DNA of 64,000 nucleotides from Terriglobales bacterium. GTDB taxonomy: Bacteria > Acidobacteriota > Terriglobia > Terriglobales > Acidobacteriaceae. A program made the position numbers and the translations under genes. The stretch spans positions 1 to 64,000 of the forward strand of contig DASTZZ010000109.1 of the NCBI GenBank assembly GCA_035764005.1, given 5' to 3'. Below are positions 53,555-61,791 of the stretch, piece after piece (the first letter of the stretch is position 1; each line of letters begins with the position of its first letter). The notes beneath the pieces are model-generated. The model did no database searches, had not been told where the DNA came from, and saw nothing but the letters and a program-made list of their open reading frames with translations.

Positions 53555-53761
53555 ATGGATGTCGAGCGCGTTATTGATGAAATTCAGCAGCTAGAGGAAA
53601 TGTTTGAAGCTCCTGATATTAGACCATTCAACGCAAGCCATATCGCCGCTGCGAATCGACAGCATGATCAGAGGCTAGCGCGCAGCCCGTGGTTTCGGCT
53701 TTGGCAGGATTTTGGTGTCTGCTGCCGAACGGAGGCTCCCGTAATCCGACTACCCGAATAA
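53555..53761 (+). CDS. Small conserved-looking acidic/helical protein
   Basis: 68 residues: an acidic N-terminal helix (MDVERVIDEIQQLEEMFEAP), then DIRPFNASHIAAANRQHDQR and an aromatic end (SPWFRLWQDFGVCCRTEAPV). There is no signal or membrane segment. The amphipathic pattern and the closing CC pair look like a genuine small protein, and it reminds me of short proteins common in acidobacteria, but I cannot name a family. ATG at 53555 follows GTCGGGC. It is divergent from trmJ. Confidence 0.55.
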   Translation: MDVERVIDEIQQLEEMFEAPDIRPFNASHIAAANRQHDQRLARSPWFRLWQDFGVCCRTEAPVIRLPE

Positions 53762-53929
53762 GTCCGGATCACGCCTCGAACTTTGACGCTGTACATAACT
53801 CATCCAAACAGAGGTTGATTACCAGGAGCTGTTGGAGAATCCAAAGTTCGACACCGAGAAAGAAAAAGGTCCGCAAGCAGCAATGTGCGGAAAGCCTGAA
53901 CGTAGAAAGGCCGGAGGGGCAGAATCACA

Positions 53930-54085
53930 GTGAAAAATCAGAACAGGCGCGACCTCGAAAGGCAATGGTCGGATCAAGCGAAAAAAGCGGCTAAGAACAT
54001 GTCAGGGGGCAAACAGCCAACAGGTAAGCCGCAGGTTGGCGGTCGAGCTCCAGCCCGAACCGGCGGACAGAAGCGCGGAACGTAA
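53930..54085 (+). CDS. Very small basic protein (51 residues)
   Basis: GTG at 53930 to TAA at 54085, with a strong ribosome binding site GGAGGGGC ten bases before. The peptide starts MKNQNRRDLERQWSDQAKKA and ends in a Gly/Arg/Lys-rich tail (GGRAPARTGGQKRGT). It is strongly basic, like nucleic-acid-binding or ribosome-associated small proteins. No competing frame is better. Function unknown. Confidence 0.6.
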   Translation: MKNQNRRDLERQWSDQAKKAAKNMSGGKQPTGKPQVGGRAPARTGGQKRGT

Positions 54086-54102
54086 ACCAGCCATGAGTTG
54101 TA

Positions 54103-54261
54103 CTAGCTATCTTTAACGTCCGCTCCTCCGTTGCTTCCAGGCTCCGGGAGACCTGCATCTTCGTCGCGCTTCTGTTGCTCCATCGCTGCACGTTTTTCCC
54201 TGCTCTTGCGGGCGACTTCCGAGAACTTGCCTTCGGGCTTTTTGGGTTCATCGTTTGCCAT
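54103..54261 (-). CDS. Very small charged protein (52 residues)
   Basis: ATG at 54261 to stop at 54103. It starts MANDEPKKPEGKFSEVARKS and continues REKRAAMEQQKRDEDAGLPE, all charged and probably helical or disordered. Reading from the further-upstream start would add 24 atypical residues. It converges with the basic protein at 53930, leaving 17 bases between. Function unknown. Confidence 0.5.
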   Translation of the reverse strand: MANDEPKKPEGKFSEVARKSREKRAAMEQQKRDEDAGLPEPGSNGGADVKDS

Positions 54262-54336
54262 TTGGTGATGATGACACAAGAGGACGAGCCGGGTGGAATT
54301 CAGAAGATCGCCACTCTGACCTTCAAAACCCACACA

Positions 54337-54852
54337 TTAATGATGGTTGCTGCGTGAGAAGTGGAATGAGTTAAACCACCGCGTCAGCTGCGCAGGCTCG
54401 TGCTCACGTGATGGCCATTCGCCTGTTATTGAGTAAGCCTTGGCTCCGACGCAGTAAACGGCTTCCTGGTATCGAACATTGCCAACCTTTCGGGTGGACT
54501 CCAGGCCTACATTCCCATCAAGGGTCACATCCTTAACAATCATGTCGCGAAGGTCGCCGCGTGCATTCTCTGTAGCGAATCTAAGATTGGCCACGATTTG
54601 CTTACAGTCCGGGCGATCTCCGACATGTATTGCCGCCGCAACACTGGGACTTAGATTCCAACGGTAGACCGCTACATCGTCGGCTTTCGGATCAGGATGA
54701 ATGTCGGGTGTAGAAGGAGCACTGATCATGAATCCGTCCGAAGCATACACATAGTCCTGCCATTGCTTCGGTCCTTGATTCACCTGGGCGAAGCAAGTCG
54801 CAATGGCAGATGCAAGAAACAATACGATGATGTTCGAGCAGCAGGACGTCAC
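54337..54852 (-). CDS. Exported protein of unknown function
   Basis: 171 residues with a signal peptide (NIIVLFLASAIATCFAQVNQ). The mature part starts QWQDYVYASDGFMISAPSTP and has a pattern (GFMISAPSTPDIHPD, AVYRWNLSPSVAAAIHVGDR, GLESTRKVGNVRYQEAVYCV, SITGEWPSREHEPAQLTRWF-NSFHF) typical of small secreted lipocalin- or PsbP-like folds described in environmental bacteria, where the first strand reads F-x-x-x-x-P and the last is a W/F-rich helix. No enzyme function can be assigned. It has its own ATG at 54852 and no operon partner. Confidence 0.7.
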   Translation of the reverse strand: MTSCCSNIIVLFLASAIATCFAQVNQGPKQWQDYVYASDGFMISAPSTPDIHPDPKADDVAVYRWNLSPSVAAAIHVGDRPDCKQIVANLRFATENARGDLRDMIVKDVTLDGNVGLESTRKVGNVRYQEAVYCVGAKAYSITGEWPSREHEPAQLTRWFNSFHFSRSNHH

Positions 54853-55035
54853 GGATTTGAGGCCATTATAGCGACTGCTTTATCGAACGCCAGGTGCCCC
54901 TCGACGCGCGGGAAATTCGCGCAGCGGGTGTACGAATCCGGACGGCGCTGTTCGGAAGTCGACGCCGAGTCCGTGATCGGGAAGACCCACCTACGCAAAA
55001 AGCACCGTCTATACAGGATTTCATTTTGCGTTCTT

Positions 55036-55051
55036 TGGCACGGCGCGTGCT
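55036..55051 (+). promoter_or_regulatory. Sigma-54-like promoter upstream of permease 3
   Basis: TGGCACGGCGCGTGCT matches TGGCACG-N4-TTGCW at all positions but one, with the GG (-24) and GC (-12) dinucleotides at the correct spacing. It lies 168 bases before the permease 3 start. No activator gene is adjacent. Confidence 0.55.
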
Positions 55052-55085
55052 ACGTTGATGGTGCAAAACTGCGTTCCGATCAGGT

Positions 55086-55180
55086 CAAAGCTTCTAAGCT
55101 GCTAAGCTCCTGAGCTGCTAAGCCCAAGCCGGGCGTGGGTGGTTTTTAGCTTAGAAGCTGAGCAGCTTAGAAGCTCAGAA
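55086..55180. repeat. Short AGCTGCTAAGCT-rich palindromic repeat
   Basis: The left arm (AAAGCTTCTAAGCTGCTAAG, from 55088) and right arm (CTTAGAAGCTGAGCAGCTTA, from 55150) are near-inverted around a GGGCGTGGGTGGTTTTT centre. It has the same plan as the element at 23393-23476. It lies between the sigma-54-like site and the permease 3 start, so it would be in the mRNA leader. Confidence 0.55.
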
Positions 55181-55218
55181 GAGCCATCATCGCGGCGATG
55201 AGTTGTGAGGGTACTCGT

Positions 55219-57651
55219 ATGCCTGTTTTTTTTAACGATGTGCGCTACGCGCTACGTCAGATTCGCAAGAGCCCGGGATTCACGCTGATAGCTGTCACGA
55301 TGCTGGCACTCGGAATCTGCGCGAACAGCACAGTTCTGAGCTGGATCGACGGCACCATGCTTCGCCCGATTCCAGCAGCGAGAGATACGGGCGATCTGGT
55401 GAGCGTAATGCGGGGTGAACGGAATGGTTCGCCAACTCCGCCATTCTCCTACCTCGACTACCGCGATCTACGCGAGCGGAACCGCAGCTTCGATGGAATT
55501 CTGGCGTATCACCACGACTGGGCTGCCTTGACCGATCGCGGCGGTGTTCCGGAGCGGATCTATATCGGGAACGTCTCGTGGAACTATTTCGACGTGCTCG
55601 GTGTGAAGCCCATATTGGGCCGCTTCTTCTTGCCGGAGGAAGAGACGCGTCCCGACGCCGTACCGTATGTTGTGCTGGGTTACTCGCTCTGGAAGACGCG
55701 CTATGCAAGCGATCCTGCGATCGTGGGCAAGTCCATTGAAATTGCGCGGCATCCCGTGACCGTCATCGGCGTGGCTCCTAAGGGCTTTATTGGGGCGATG
55801 CCCGGAATTCGGCAAGACGCATGGCTGCCGCTCAATCCGTTGGGGAGTGAATGGCGGTTAACCCACCGCAGCGTGACCTGGCTGAATGTAGTGGGTCGAG
55901 TGAAACCGGGAGTGCGCAGGGAAAATGCGGCACAGGATTTGGACACGATCATGCGGCAGATCGTGACAGCCTATCCGAAGGATCACCTGGGTACGAACAC
56001 GATCACGCTGGACCCGATGTGGCGATCCCCATTCGGCGCCAATGGCTACATGTCATCCACGCTGCCGATTCTGCTGGCAATTGCGGGTGTGGTGATGTTG
56101 CTCACGTGCGCCAATGTGGCCACACTCACACTGGTGCGGTTTGTGGCGCGCCGTCGCGAGATTGCCATCCGACAATCGCTGGGTGCGGGGCGTGCCCAAC
56201 TCGCGCGTCAAATGCAGCTTGAAGGAGTGTTGGTTTCCATTGGCGCGGGAGCGATCGCAATTCTGCTCACGTTTTGGACCGCGAAATCGCTGGCGCTCTT
56301 CATTCCGGCGAACGCAAATCCGCTCGCACTGAACACCGCAATGGACCAGTACGCGGTGGGGGGAATTCTAGCGCTCGTGGTGCTGGCCAGTTTGCTCTGC
56401 GGAACCTTCCCGGCATGGCGGTCGTCGCAGCTTCCTCCAGGCGAAGTTCTGAAGGAGGAGTCGGCGAGCACTTCGCGCGGGGCGAGCAATCAGCGTCTGC
56501 TCAACGGGCTAGTCGTGACGCAGATTGCGCTATCGCTCGCTCTGCTAGTCTGTTCAGCCCTGTTTCTGCGGACCTTGCGCAATCTGGCAAACGCGAACCC
56601 TGGATTCGAAGAGGATCACATCCTGACTGCGTCGGTGGGTCTGAATATTTTGGGATATTCCAACGAACAAGCAAACCTGCTTCGCCACAAGATTCTTGAT
56701 CAGGTATCGCTATTGCCGGGAGTAGAAGTCGCTTCGCTCACGGACTGGGTACCTCTGGCTTTGAGCAGGAAAACTGAGGACGCATATCCGGATGGGTATG
56801 TTCCGCGTCCGCATGAGTCGATCGAAGTAGGAAGGGCCGGCGTGACCCCGCGGTATTTCGAAACGATGCAAATTCCCATTCTGGAAGGACGCTCTTTCAC
56901 CGAGAACGACGACGAAAAAGCGCCGCGAGTGCTGATTGTCGATCAAACTGCAGCGAACCGCTACTGGCCGGGGCAGGACCCGTTGGGAAAAAGACTCAAG
57001 ATCTGGAACCTCCAGTTTACGGTTGTAGGAGTCGTCAAGAATTCGAAGCATGTGCTGGTGAGCGAGCAGCCGGGACCGATGATCTACACGAGCTACTTCC
57101 AGATTGGGGGTCCCGAAATGATCGTGCAGCTGAAGACGCACGGGAATCCGCAGGATCTGGCTTCGCCGGTCGAGACAGCGATTCACGAGATCGACAACAG
57201 GCTACCGGTGTTCGATGTGCGGACGATGCGTGAGACGACACTGATGGCACGCAGCTTTGCAATCGTACAGAGCACGCTTTCAGGCATATTTGCGACGATC
57301 GCGCTTATCCTGGCGGCGATTGGGATTTACGGCGTGGTCGCCTACCGGACAGAGCTGCGCACACACGAGATCGGAATTCGCATGGCTCTTGGAGCAACAC
57401 GAGTTAACGTGCTGCGTCTGGTCCTGTGGCAGGGGGTGCGCCTGACGGTCATCGGCTTGGCGCTTGGGCTCGGGTTGGCGTTTGTGCTGGCGCGCTTCAT
57501 GCGAGGGATGCTCTACGGCATTTCGTCCACCGACCCGCTGACCGCCGCCAGCGTTTCTGTGCTTCTGGCGGGTATCGCGATTTTGGCTTGCTGCCTGCCG
57601 GCGCGGAGAGCAATGGAGGTCGATCCGGTTAGGGCGATTCGGGCTCAGTAG
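55219..57651 (+). CDS. ADOP-like ABC permease 3, without the N-terminal module
   Basis: 810 residues from the ATG at 55219 (GAGGG at 8 bases; an upstream ATG at 55198 adds 7 residues). It starts straight at the first membrane segment (VRYALRQIRKSPGFTLIAVT, LALGICANSTVLSWIDGTML), then a MacB-like periplasmic core, FtsX domain (LPILLAIAGVVMLLTCANVA), second core and second FtsX domain ending CCLPARRAMEVDPVRAIRAQ. Unlike permeases 1 and 2 it lacks the 90-residue module and is not next to a PadR gene; instead it has a sigma-54-like site upstream. The function is probably export at the cell envelope. Confidence 0.9.
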   Translation: MPVFFNDVRYALRQIRKSPGFTLIAVTMLALGICANSTVLSWIDGTMLRPIPAARDTGDLVSVMRGERNGSPTPPFSYLDYRDLRERNRSFDGILAYHHDWAALTDRGGVPERIYIGNVSWNYFDVLGVKPILGRFFLPEEETRPDAVPYVVLGYSLWKTRYASDPAIVGKSIEIARHPVTVIGVAPKGFIGAMPGIRQDAWLPLNPLGSEWRLTHRSVTWLNVVGRVKPGVRRENAAQDLDTIMRQIVTAYPKDHLGTNTITLDPMWRSPFGANGYMSSTLPILLAIAGVVMLLTCANVATLTLVRFVARRREIAIRQSLGAGRAQLARQMQLEGVLVSIGAGAIAILLTFWTAKSLALFIPANANPLALNTAMDQYAVGGILALVVLASLLCGTFPAWRSSQLPPGEVLKEESASTSRGASNQRLLNGLVVTQIALSLALLVCSALFLRTLRNLANANPGFEEDHILTASVGLNILGYSNEQANLLRHKILDQVSLLPGVEVASLTDWVPLALSRKTEDAYPDGYVPRPHESIEVGRAGVTPRYFETMQIPILEGRSFTENDDEKAPRVLIVDQTAANRYWPGQDPLGKRLKIWNLQFTVVGVVKNSKHVLVSEQPGPMIYTSYFQIGGPEMIVQLKTHGNPQDLASPVETAIHEIDNRLPVFDVRTMRETTLMARSFAIVQSTLSGIFATIALILAAIGIYGVVAYRTELRTHEIGIRMALGATRVNVLRLVLWQGVRLTVIGLALGLGLAFVLARFMRGMLYGISSTDPLTAASVSVLLAGIAILACCLPARRAMEVDPVRAIRAQ

Positions 57652-58141
57652 CCGGGTGCGATCGTCGCCGCGCTGTTTGCGCTCTTTAGACTTAAGTTAC
57701 AAAGGTGGGCAGCCCCACCTTACTCCGTGTCTTCCTGAGCCCCGGTTTTGGGCGAAGGACCTTGCGTCTGCTTTTGGGTTTGCTTCTGCCTGTGCCGACT
57801 GCCTATTCCCAAAAACCTCTCATTGCAGGCAGCTATTGAGTTTTCAAGGCGAGACAATCGGGCACCACCCGGTGCCCAATTCTCGCGCGGCGTGAGGGGT
57901 GGGATTCCATGAACATTGAATGAGGAATGTTCTGCTGTCATCACCGCACGAGCCCAAAATGGGAATACCCACCATCCTCCTCACCCACTCTTGCCACAAT
58001 CAGACAAGGATGGAGTCCCCCACATCTTGTGCGGGCCTCACGACCGCTTCTTCAAGAGCTACTGGGTGAGCCATCCGCAGTTGGTTCAGAGAGAAGTCGA
58101 ACGTCCGACTCGGGTATAAAGCGAGTTTTTACATGTTCGCT
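57652..58141. other. Intergenic region with one hairpin
   Basis: 490 bases with no supportable gene. A perfect 8-bp hairpin AAGGTGGG-N4-CCCACCTT lies at 57702-57721, 50 bases after the permease 3 stop; no T run follows on either strand, so a terminator role is uncertain. Open frames further on are short and overlap each other on both strands. Confidence 0.5.
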
Positions 58142-59485
58142 TTACTGTGGACCTACAAGATTGGCACGGACGTTATCGACGTTGACGTCTATGCTGGCGA
58201 TGCTTCGTTGTGAGACACAATTTGGGGCAAAGCTGCCGGCCTGAATTGATTTGATCGGCACTGCTGGCATTTGACTATCAGGTAACGTGTACGGCATGCT
58301 CTGCTCTACGATCGCGGGAGTAGTAGTGCTCTTCACGATGCGAAGTACAAATGCTTTGTTCAAGAGATCCCACTGTATCGACACTCGAGCTTGTTCACCG
58401 ACCTGAAGAGTTCCGAGATCAACGTTATTGAAAAATCTTCCATCCAGAGACATAAAACCGCCAACTCGCAATATTCCTGGCGGATCGGAAAGATCATCTG
58501 TTCTGCGTTCGACCATCAGATACGCGGAAACGTCACCTGATGCAGTACCGGTGCCTGTATTGAAAAATGTACCTGAAATCAAGAATTGCGGATGCGCAGC
58601 ATCCGAGTTTGCTGAGCAAGCTGACGCGCTGAAACTTTGAACACTCAGGTTTACCTGAAGAGAGTCAATTGAATTAGGGTTTGTAAAGAGGACCTGCGAA
58701 GAGGCAAACGAGCTCCCTGAATCACGGCTGACATCCCCATATCCACGCACTGCCAGTCGCAAGTGACCGTTTCTAACTTCTCGTGCGCAATCGTATGCGT
58801 TCCCACCGCACATAGGAGAAACAGACCACTTAGAGGGGTCAATAAATCCTTCGCTGAAATCGTCGTAGAGATTCAGCAGAGTCCCAGTTGCTGCGGAAAG
58901 CTCCAGATCGGTCAATCCAAACGCAAAATTATTCCCGCTCGTCTCTTTTATGGTCACTGAAAGAATCCCAGCCCTTGCGGTAAAGCCGATGAACGATCCA
59001 AAGTTTTCACCTGACGCTAGCGGATCGAAGTGGCTCAGGGCGATTTCACCAGAATCAGTTGTTGCCGACCATATGCCATCGGTCGTGCCAAACGCACCAA
59101 AAGAAATGCCGAATGCCCTTATCGGGTGTGTGAAAGTGAATGTAATGATGTCGCCGGGAAAAAATGGCTGGTTAGAAGCGGTAACTAGGGCGTTCGGATG
59201 TCCTGGAACAGCCACCCCGCCGGACAGAATCAACAATGACTTTGGCGAATTTGTGGATATCGCCACTCCTCCCAAGGCAGAGCCGGATACAAATGCTGTG
59301 CCAGACGGGTACTCGTCGAGAAAGCTCTCTGTTGAGGCTGCGGCGTAGAAATCTTCTCGTGTGGAATACGTAGTGATGGAATTCAATTTGATCTGCGCAC
59401 TCGCAGGAAGTGAAAGAGTAAGGAAAGTCAGACCAGCGAATGCCCACCCACTGAATCGGGCAAAACGAAACAACTTGCTTTTCAT
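58142..59485 (-). CDS. Exported protein with lectin-like domains, function unknown
   Basis: 447 residues from the ATG at 59485 (GGAGG six bases upstream after CTCC... on the minus strand). A signal peptide (WAFAGLTFLTLSLPASAQIK) is followed by a first beta-rich domain (residues 40-195: IITFTFTHPIRAFGISFGAF, ILSVTIKETSGNNFAFGLTD), then a second part (LLNLYDDFSEGFIDPSKWSV and on) that looks like a concanavalin-type jelly roll: VNLSVQSFSASACSANSDAA, AYLMVERRTDDLSDPPGILR, VSIQWDLLNKAFVLRIVKST. No PEP-CTERM anchor is at the end. It is one of two neighbouring secreted proteins on this strand; binding to an extracellular matrix or polysaccharide is a guess. Confidence 0.72.
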   Translation of the reverse strand: MKSKLFRFARFSGWAFAGLTFLTLSLPASAQIKLNSITTYSTREDFYAAASTESFLDEYPSGTAFVSGSALGGVAISTNSPKSLLILSGGVAVPGHPNALVTASNQPFFPGDIITFTFTHPIRAFGISFGAFGTTDGIWSATTDSGEIALSHFDPLASGENFGSFIGFTARAGILSVTIKETSGNNFAFGLTDLELSAATGTLLNLYDDFSEGFIDPSKWSVSPMCGGNAYDCAREVRNGHLRLAVRGYGDVSRDSGSSFASSQVLFTNPNSIDSLQVNLSVQSFSASACSANSDAAHPQFLISGTFFNTGTGTASGDVSAYLMVERRTDDLSDPPGILRVGGFMSLDGRFFNNVDLGTLQVGEQARVSIQWDLLNKAFVLRIVKSTTTPAIVEQSMPYTLPDSQMPAVPIKSIQAGSFAPNCVSQRSIASIDVNVDNVRANLVGPQ

Positions 59486-59563
59486 TTTATTCCTCCGCAT
59501 CACCCGCAACATCGAGGTAGCCGAACACAATCCGTCATTTCCGCCGTCGGTTCACCTTCCCTC

Positions 59564-60136
59564 TCACCGGTTTTCCTTTCTTAGCTTGCGTCTAAAGGCG
59601 CCGAGCCCCGCGAATCCCATCCCCAACAGAAGAAGGCTCGCGGGTTCCGGCACTGATGCAGCCTGTATCGAATTCCACGTGCCTCGTGGTCCCACAATTC
59701 GACCGAAACCCGAGCTGGTAAAGATTCCATCCGTTGGGGTACAGCCGGATGGGCAGACTACGGAGTCGCCCGTTCCCGAAAACATGGAGTAGTCGCCTTG
59801 AAACCAGTCCATGTTCCACCCGATTATGTTTCCAGCTCCGTCGGTGATCACACCAAAATCCGCCTTTGACACGGTGGATTGATTGAAGGTTACGCCTCCA
59901 TCCGTGAAGCTAAATGAGTCAGGGGTAAAGTAATAGGCCGAATCGGGAATGAGCGGAGACGATACTGTGAATGATCCTGTTATGCCACAATCTGGAGGAC
60001 AGGCCGTCGCGCCTCCAAAGTCATCAAAGTGCAAGCCCGTGTAGGTATAGATCGTGTCGGCCGGACTTGGAACAGTGAACAGAGCCACTGTAAGAGTCAG
60101 CATCAGAAAGAATTTCGCGTTGCCAAGTAATCTCAT
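59564..60136 (-). CDS. PEP-CTERM sorted exported protein
   Basis: 190 residues. The ATG at 60136 has GGAGGAATCA before it and is followed by a signal peptide (FFLMLTLTVALFTVPSPADT). The C-terminus is a complete PEP-CTERM sorting signal: VPEPASLLLLGMGFAGLGAF with a basic tail (RRKLRKENR), the target of an exosortase. The mature part is a small beta-rich domain with two cysteine pairs (ACPPDCG, VCPSGC). It is likely anchored on the cell surface or in the extracellular matrix. No exosortase gene lies in the window. It is encoded 78 bases upstream of the other exported protein on the same strand. Confidence 0.85.
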   Translation of the reverse strand: MRLLGNAKFFLMLTLTVALFTVPSPADTIYTYTGLHFDDFGGATACPPDCGITGSFTVSSPLIPDSAYYFTPDSFSFTDGGVTFNQSTVSKADFGVITDGAGNIIGWNMDWFQGDYSMFSGTGDSVVCPSGCTPTDGIFTSSGFGRIVGPRGTWNSIQAASVPEPASLLLLGMGFAGLGAFRRKLRKENR

Positions 60137-60426
60137 TGATTCCTCCACAATTGTGTGGCAGCCGCATTGCGGCCTCATTGGGGTTGTCAGATTGAAGGAT
60201 CATTCACAGTAAGTCATCCCCCAAATGGGTGAAAAATTCCAAATTTGAACGCTCTGGGCACCCAGAACAGCGACCGTGCAGATAATGTACGTTGGACTTT
60301 GGACCCACGAGTCACAAACCCCAATAGGCCGCCCTCTATCGAATTGCGTAGCACGGCAAAGTAGAGAGTTGCGATCCTGTCGCTTATTGCAAGGGACGAC
60401 GACCCCACCAAGAATGCCGAAAGAAA

Positions 60427-61563
60427 TTAACGTTCGCTTGTCTCTCGGGCTTCGCAGGTGGTGAGAATCAGCTGGACCAGTTCAGCTTGGCGACGCACGC
60501 CCGCCTTATTGAACACCGACTTCAGTTGCGAGCGAGCCGTTTCGTACTTGATCTGACATTGGTCGGATACTTCTTTCAGGGTGAGGCCACGAACAAGCAG
60601 ATCGGCGAGCTTGCACTCAGCGGCAGTGAACCCAAATAATGCAGCCATTATTTCCGATGAAGCCCGAGCTGGCCGATCTGGATCAGAAAGAATCGCAATC
60701 GCGACTGCTCGTGCTGATACGCTGGAAATTGCAGATCGAAAACGACGTACGGAAATCCTGAGAGGTCGTTGAGTAGCTCGACTGACTAGAGCAGATCCAC
60801 CTGGTGAAGGCAGAATGTCTCCCGAGCAGCATTGTTTCACCAGGGCGTCTAGTTTTCCTCGCTCCGTCGGTGAGAATACCCAGAGTCTTGATCTGCACAG
60901 CGAAAGACCATCATTTCGATCCACTATCGCTTGAGCCTCTCGGTTAACAAAAACGCAGATACCTGACGAATCCAGCAACACAATCGCTTGTTCGAGATTA
61001 TTGAATGCCGCTTCAAAATCTCGGCTACGGCCATCTGCCGAAACTAAGAGTTGTCTGGTGCTTAAGGCTGTCCTGAGATGCGGCAATAACAGATACAGCA
61101 ATTCAAGCCTTTGCTTTTCCGGAGCTTTATCCTTCCATCGCTGATAAAGCGATATCGTTTCGATTTTCGTGCTTCGCTTTATTGTTTCGACGCCACAGAA
61201 CAGCTTGGAGTCGAACCTCAACAGAAAATCGTTGAAGAACTCTGTCTTCGAGAGTTCATTGAGGTTGCAGATCGCTTCGCCAAAGAATAGTTCTCCTTCC
61301 GGAATCTGCGATCGGAGGACCGCGGCGCGCCACTCGTCAATGGTCCCATAATAATTTTCATACTCCTTGACACCTGCAGGATCGAGCCCGACATAGGTAT
61401 TCAACGCATATCGTCGGTTCCCCATGTCGTGATGAACGATTGCAGCACCTGACACACCAATCAAATTAGAGAATTGCTGCAGAAATTGCGGCCACAACTC
61501 TGGCGCCGCGGAGGTTGCGTATAGGGTGTGGAGGATCTCCGACAAACGTTGTGCCGAGACCAT
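60427..61563 (-). CDS. LuxR-type regulator with N-terminal sensor domain (paralog 1)
   Basis: 378 residues. The C-terminal 65 residues form a LuxR/GerE helix-turn-helix (LTLKEVSDQCQIKYETARSQ, LKSVFNKAGVRRQAELVQLI). The N-terminal 160 residues (LYATSAAPELWPQFLQQFSN, GSGAAIVHHDMGNRRYA-type) look like a GAF/PAS-like small-molecule sensor, and a PAS-like piece with FVNREAQAIVDRNDGL follows. There is no receiver domain. It lies head to head with a second protein of the same length and plan at 61792. ATG at 61563 is the first in frame. The signal it senses is unknown. Confidence 0.85.
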   Translation of the reverse strand: MVSAQRLSEILHTLYATSAAPELWPQFLQQFSNLIGVSGAAIVHHDMGNRRYALNTYVGLDPAGVKEYENYYGTIDEWRAAVLRSQIPEGELFFGEAICNLNELSKTEFFNDFLLRFDSKLFCGVETIKRSTKIETISLYQRWKDKAPEKQRLELLYLLLPHLRTALSTRQLLVSADGRSRDFEAAFNNLEQAIVLLDSSGICVFVNREAQAIVDRNDGLSLCRSRLWVFSPTERGKLDALVKQCCSGDILPSPGGSALVSRATQRPLRISVRRFRSAISSVSARAVAIAILSDPDRPARASSEIMAALFGFTAAECKLADLLVRGLTLKEVSDQCQIKYETARSQLKSVFNKAGVRRQAELVQLILTTCEARETSER

Positions 61564-61649
61564 AGAGCCTCATTTACAGACTTAATGTTGAGTGAGGGAG
61601 GGAACAAAGTATGCCATAAAAAGTGCATTTTCATAGCTAGAGGGCAAGA

Positions 61650-61668
61650 CAACGCCGTTATAGCGTTG
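61650..61668. promoter_or_regulatory. Dyad in the divergent promoter region of the LuxR pair
   Basis: CAACGC at 61650-61655 and GCGTTG at 61663-61668 form a perfect 6-bp dyad with a 7-base centre (CAACGC-CGTTATA-GCGTTG), 86 bases before one start and 123 before the other. A typical size for a LuxR-type operator. Confidence 0.35.
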
Positions 61669-61791
61669 CATGCTCGATCCTCTTTACCCGGAACATCGCC
61701 GTCGGATTGTGAAATTTGCTTGCCTCCGTTGCCCTGTTCGCCTAGTATTTCGGCCATTTCCTAGCGGTAGGGTTCGACAAGAGGTGCCTCA

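Noticed and set aside
53689-53994. 101-codon plus-strand frame overlapping the 68-residue and 51-residue genes
   Set aside because: Unusual composition and partial overlap with both better-supported genes.
57656-58244. Several short plus- and minus-strand frames after permease 3
   Set aside because: They overlap one another, have no ribosome binding sites and no recognisable features.
60156-60170. Sigma-54-like TGGCAGCCGCATTGC on the plus strand
   Set aside because: It points away from the only gene that starts there (minus strand) and no plus-strand gene follows.
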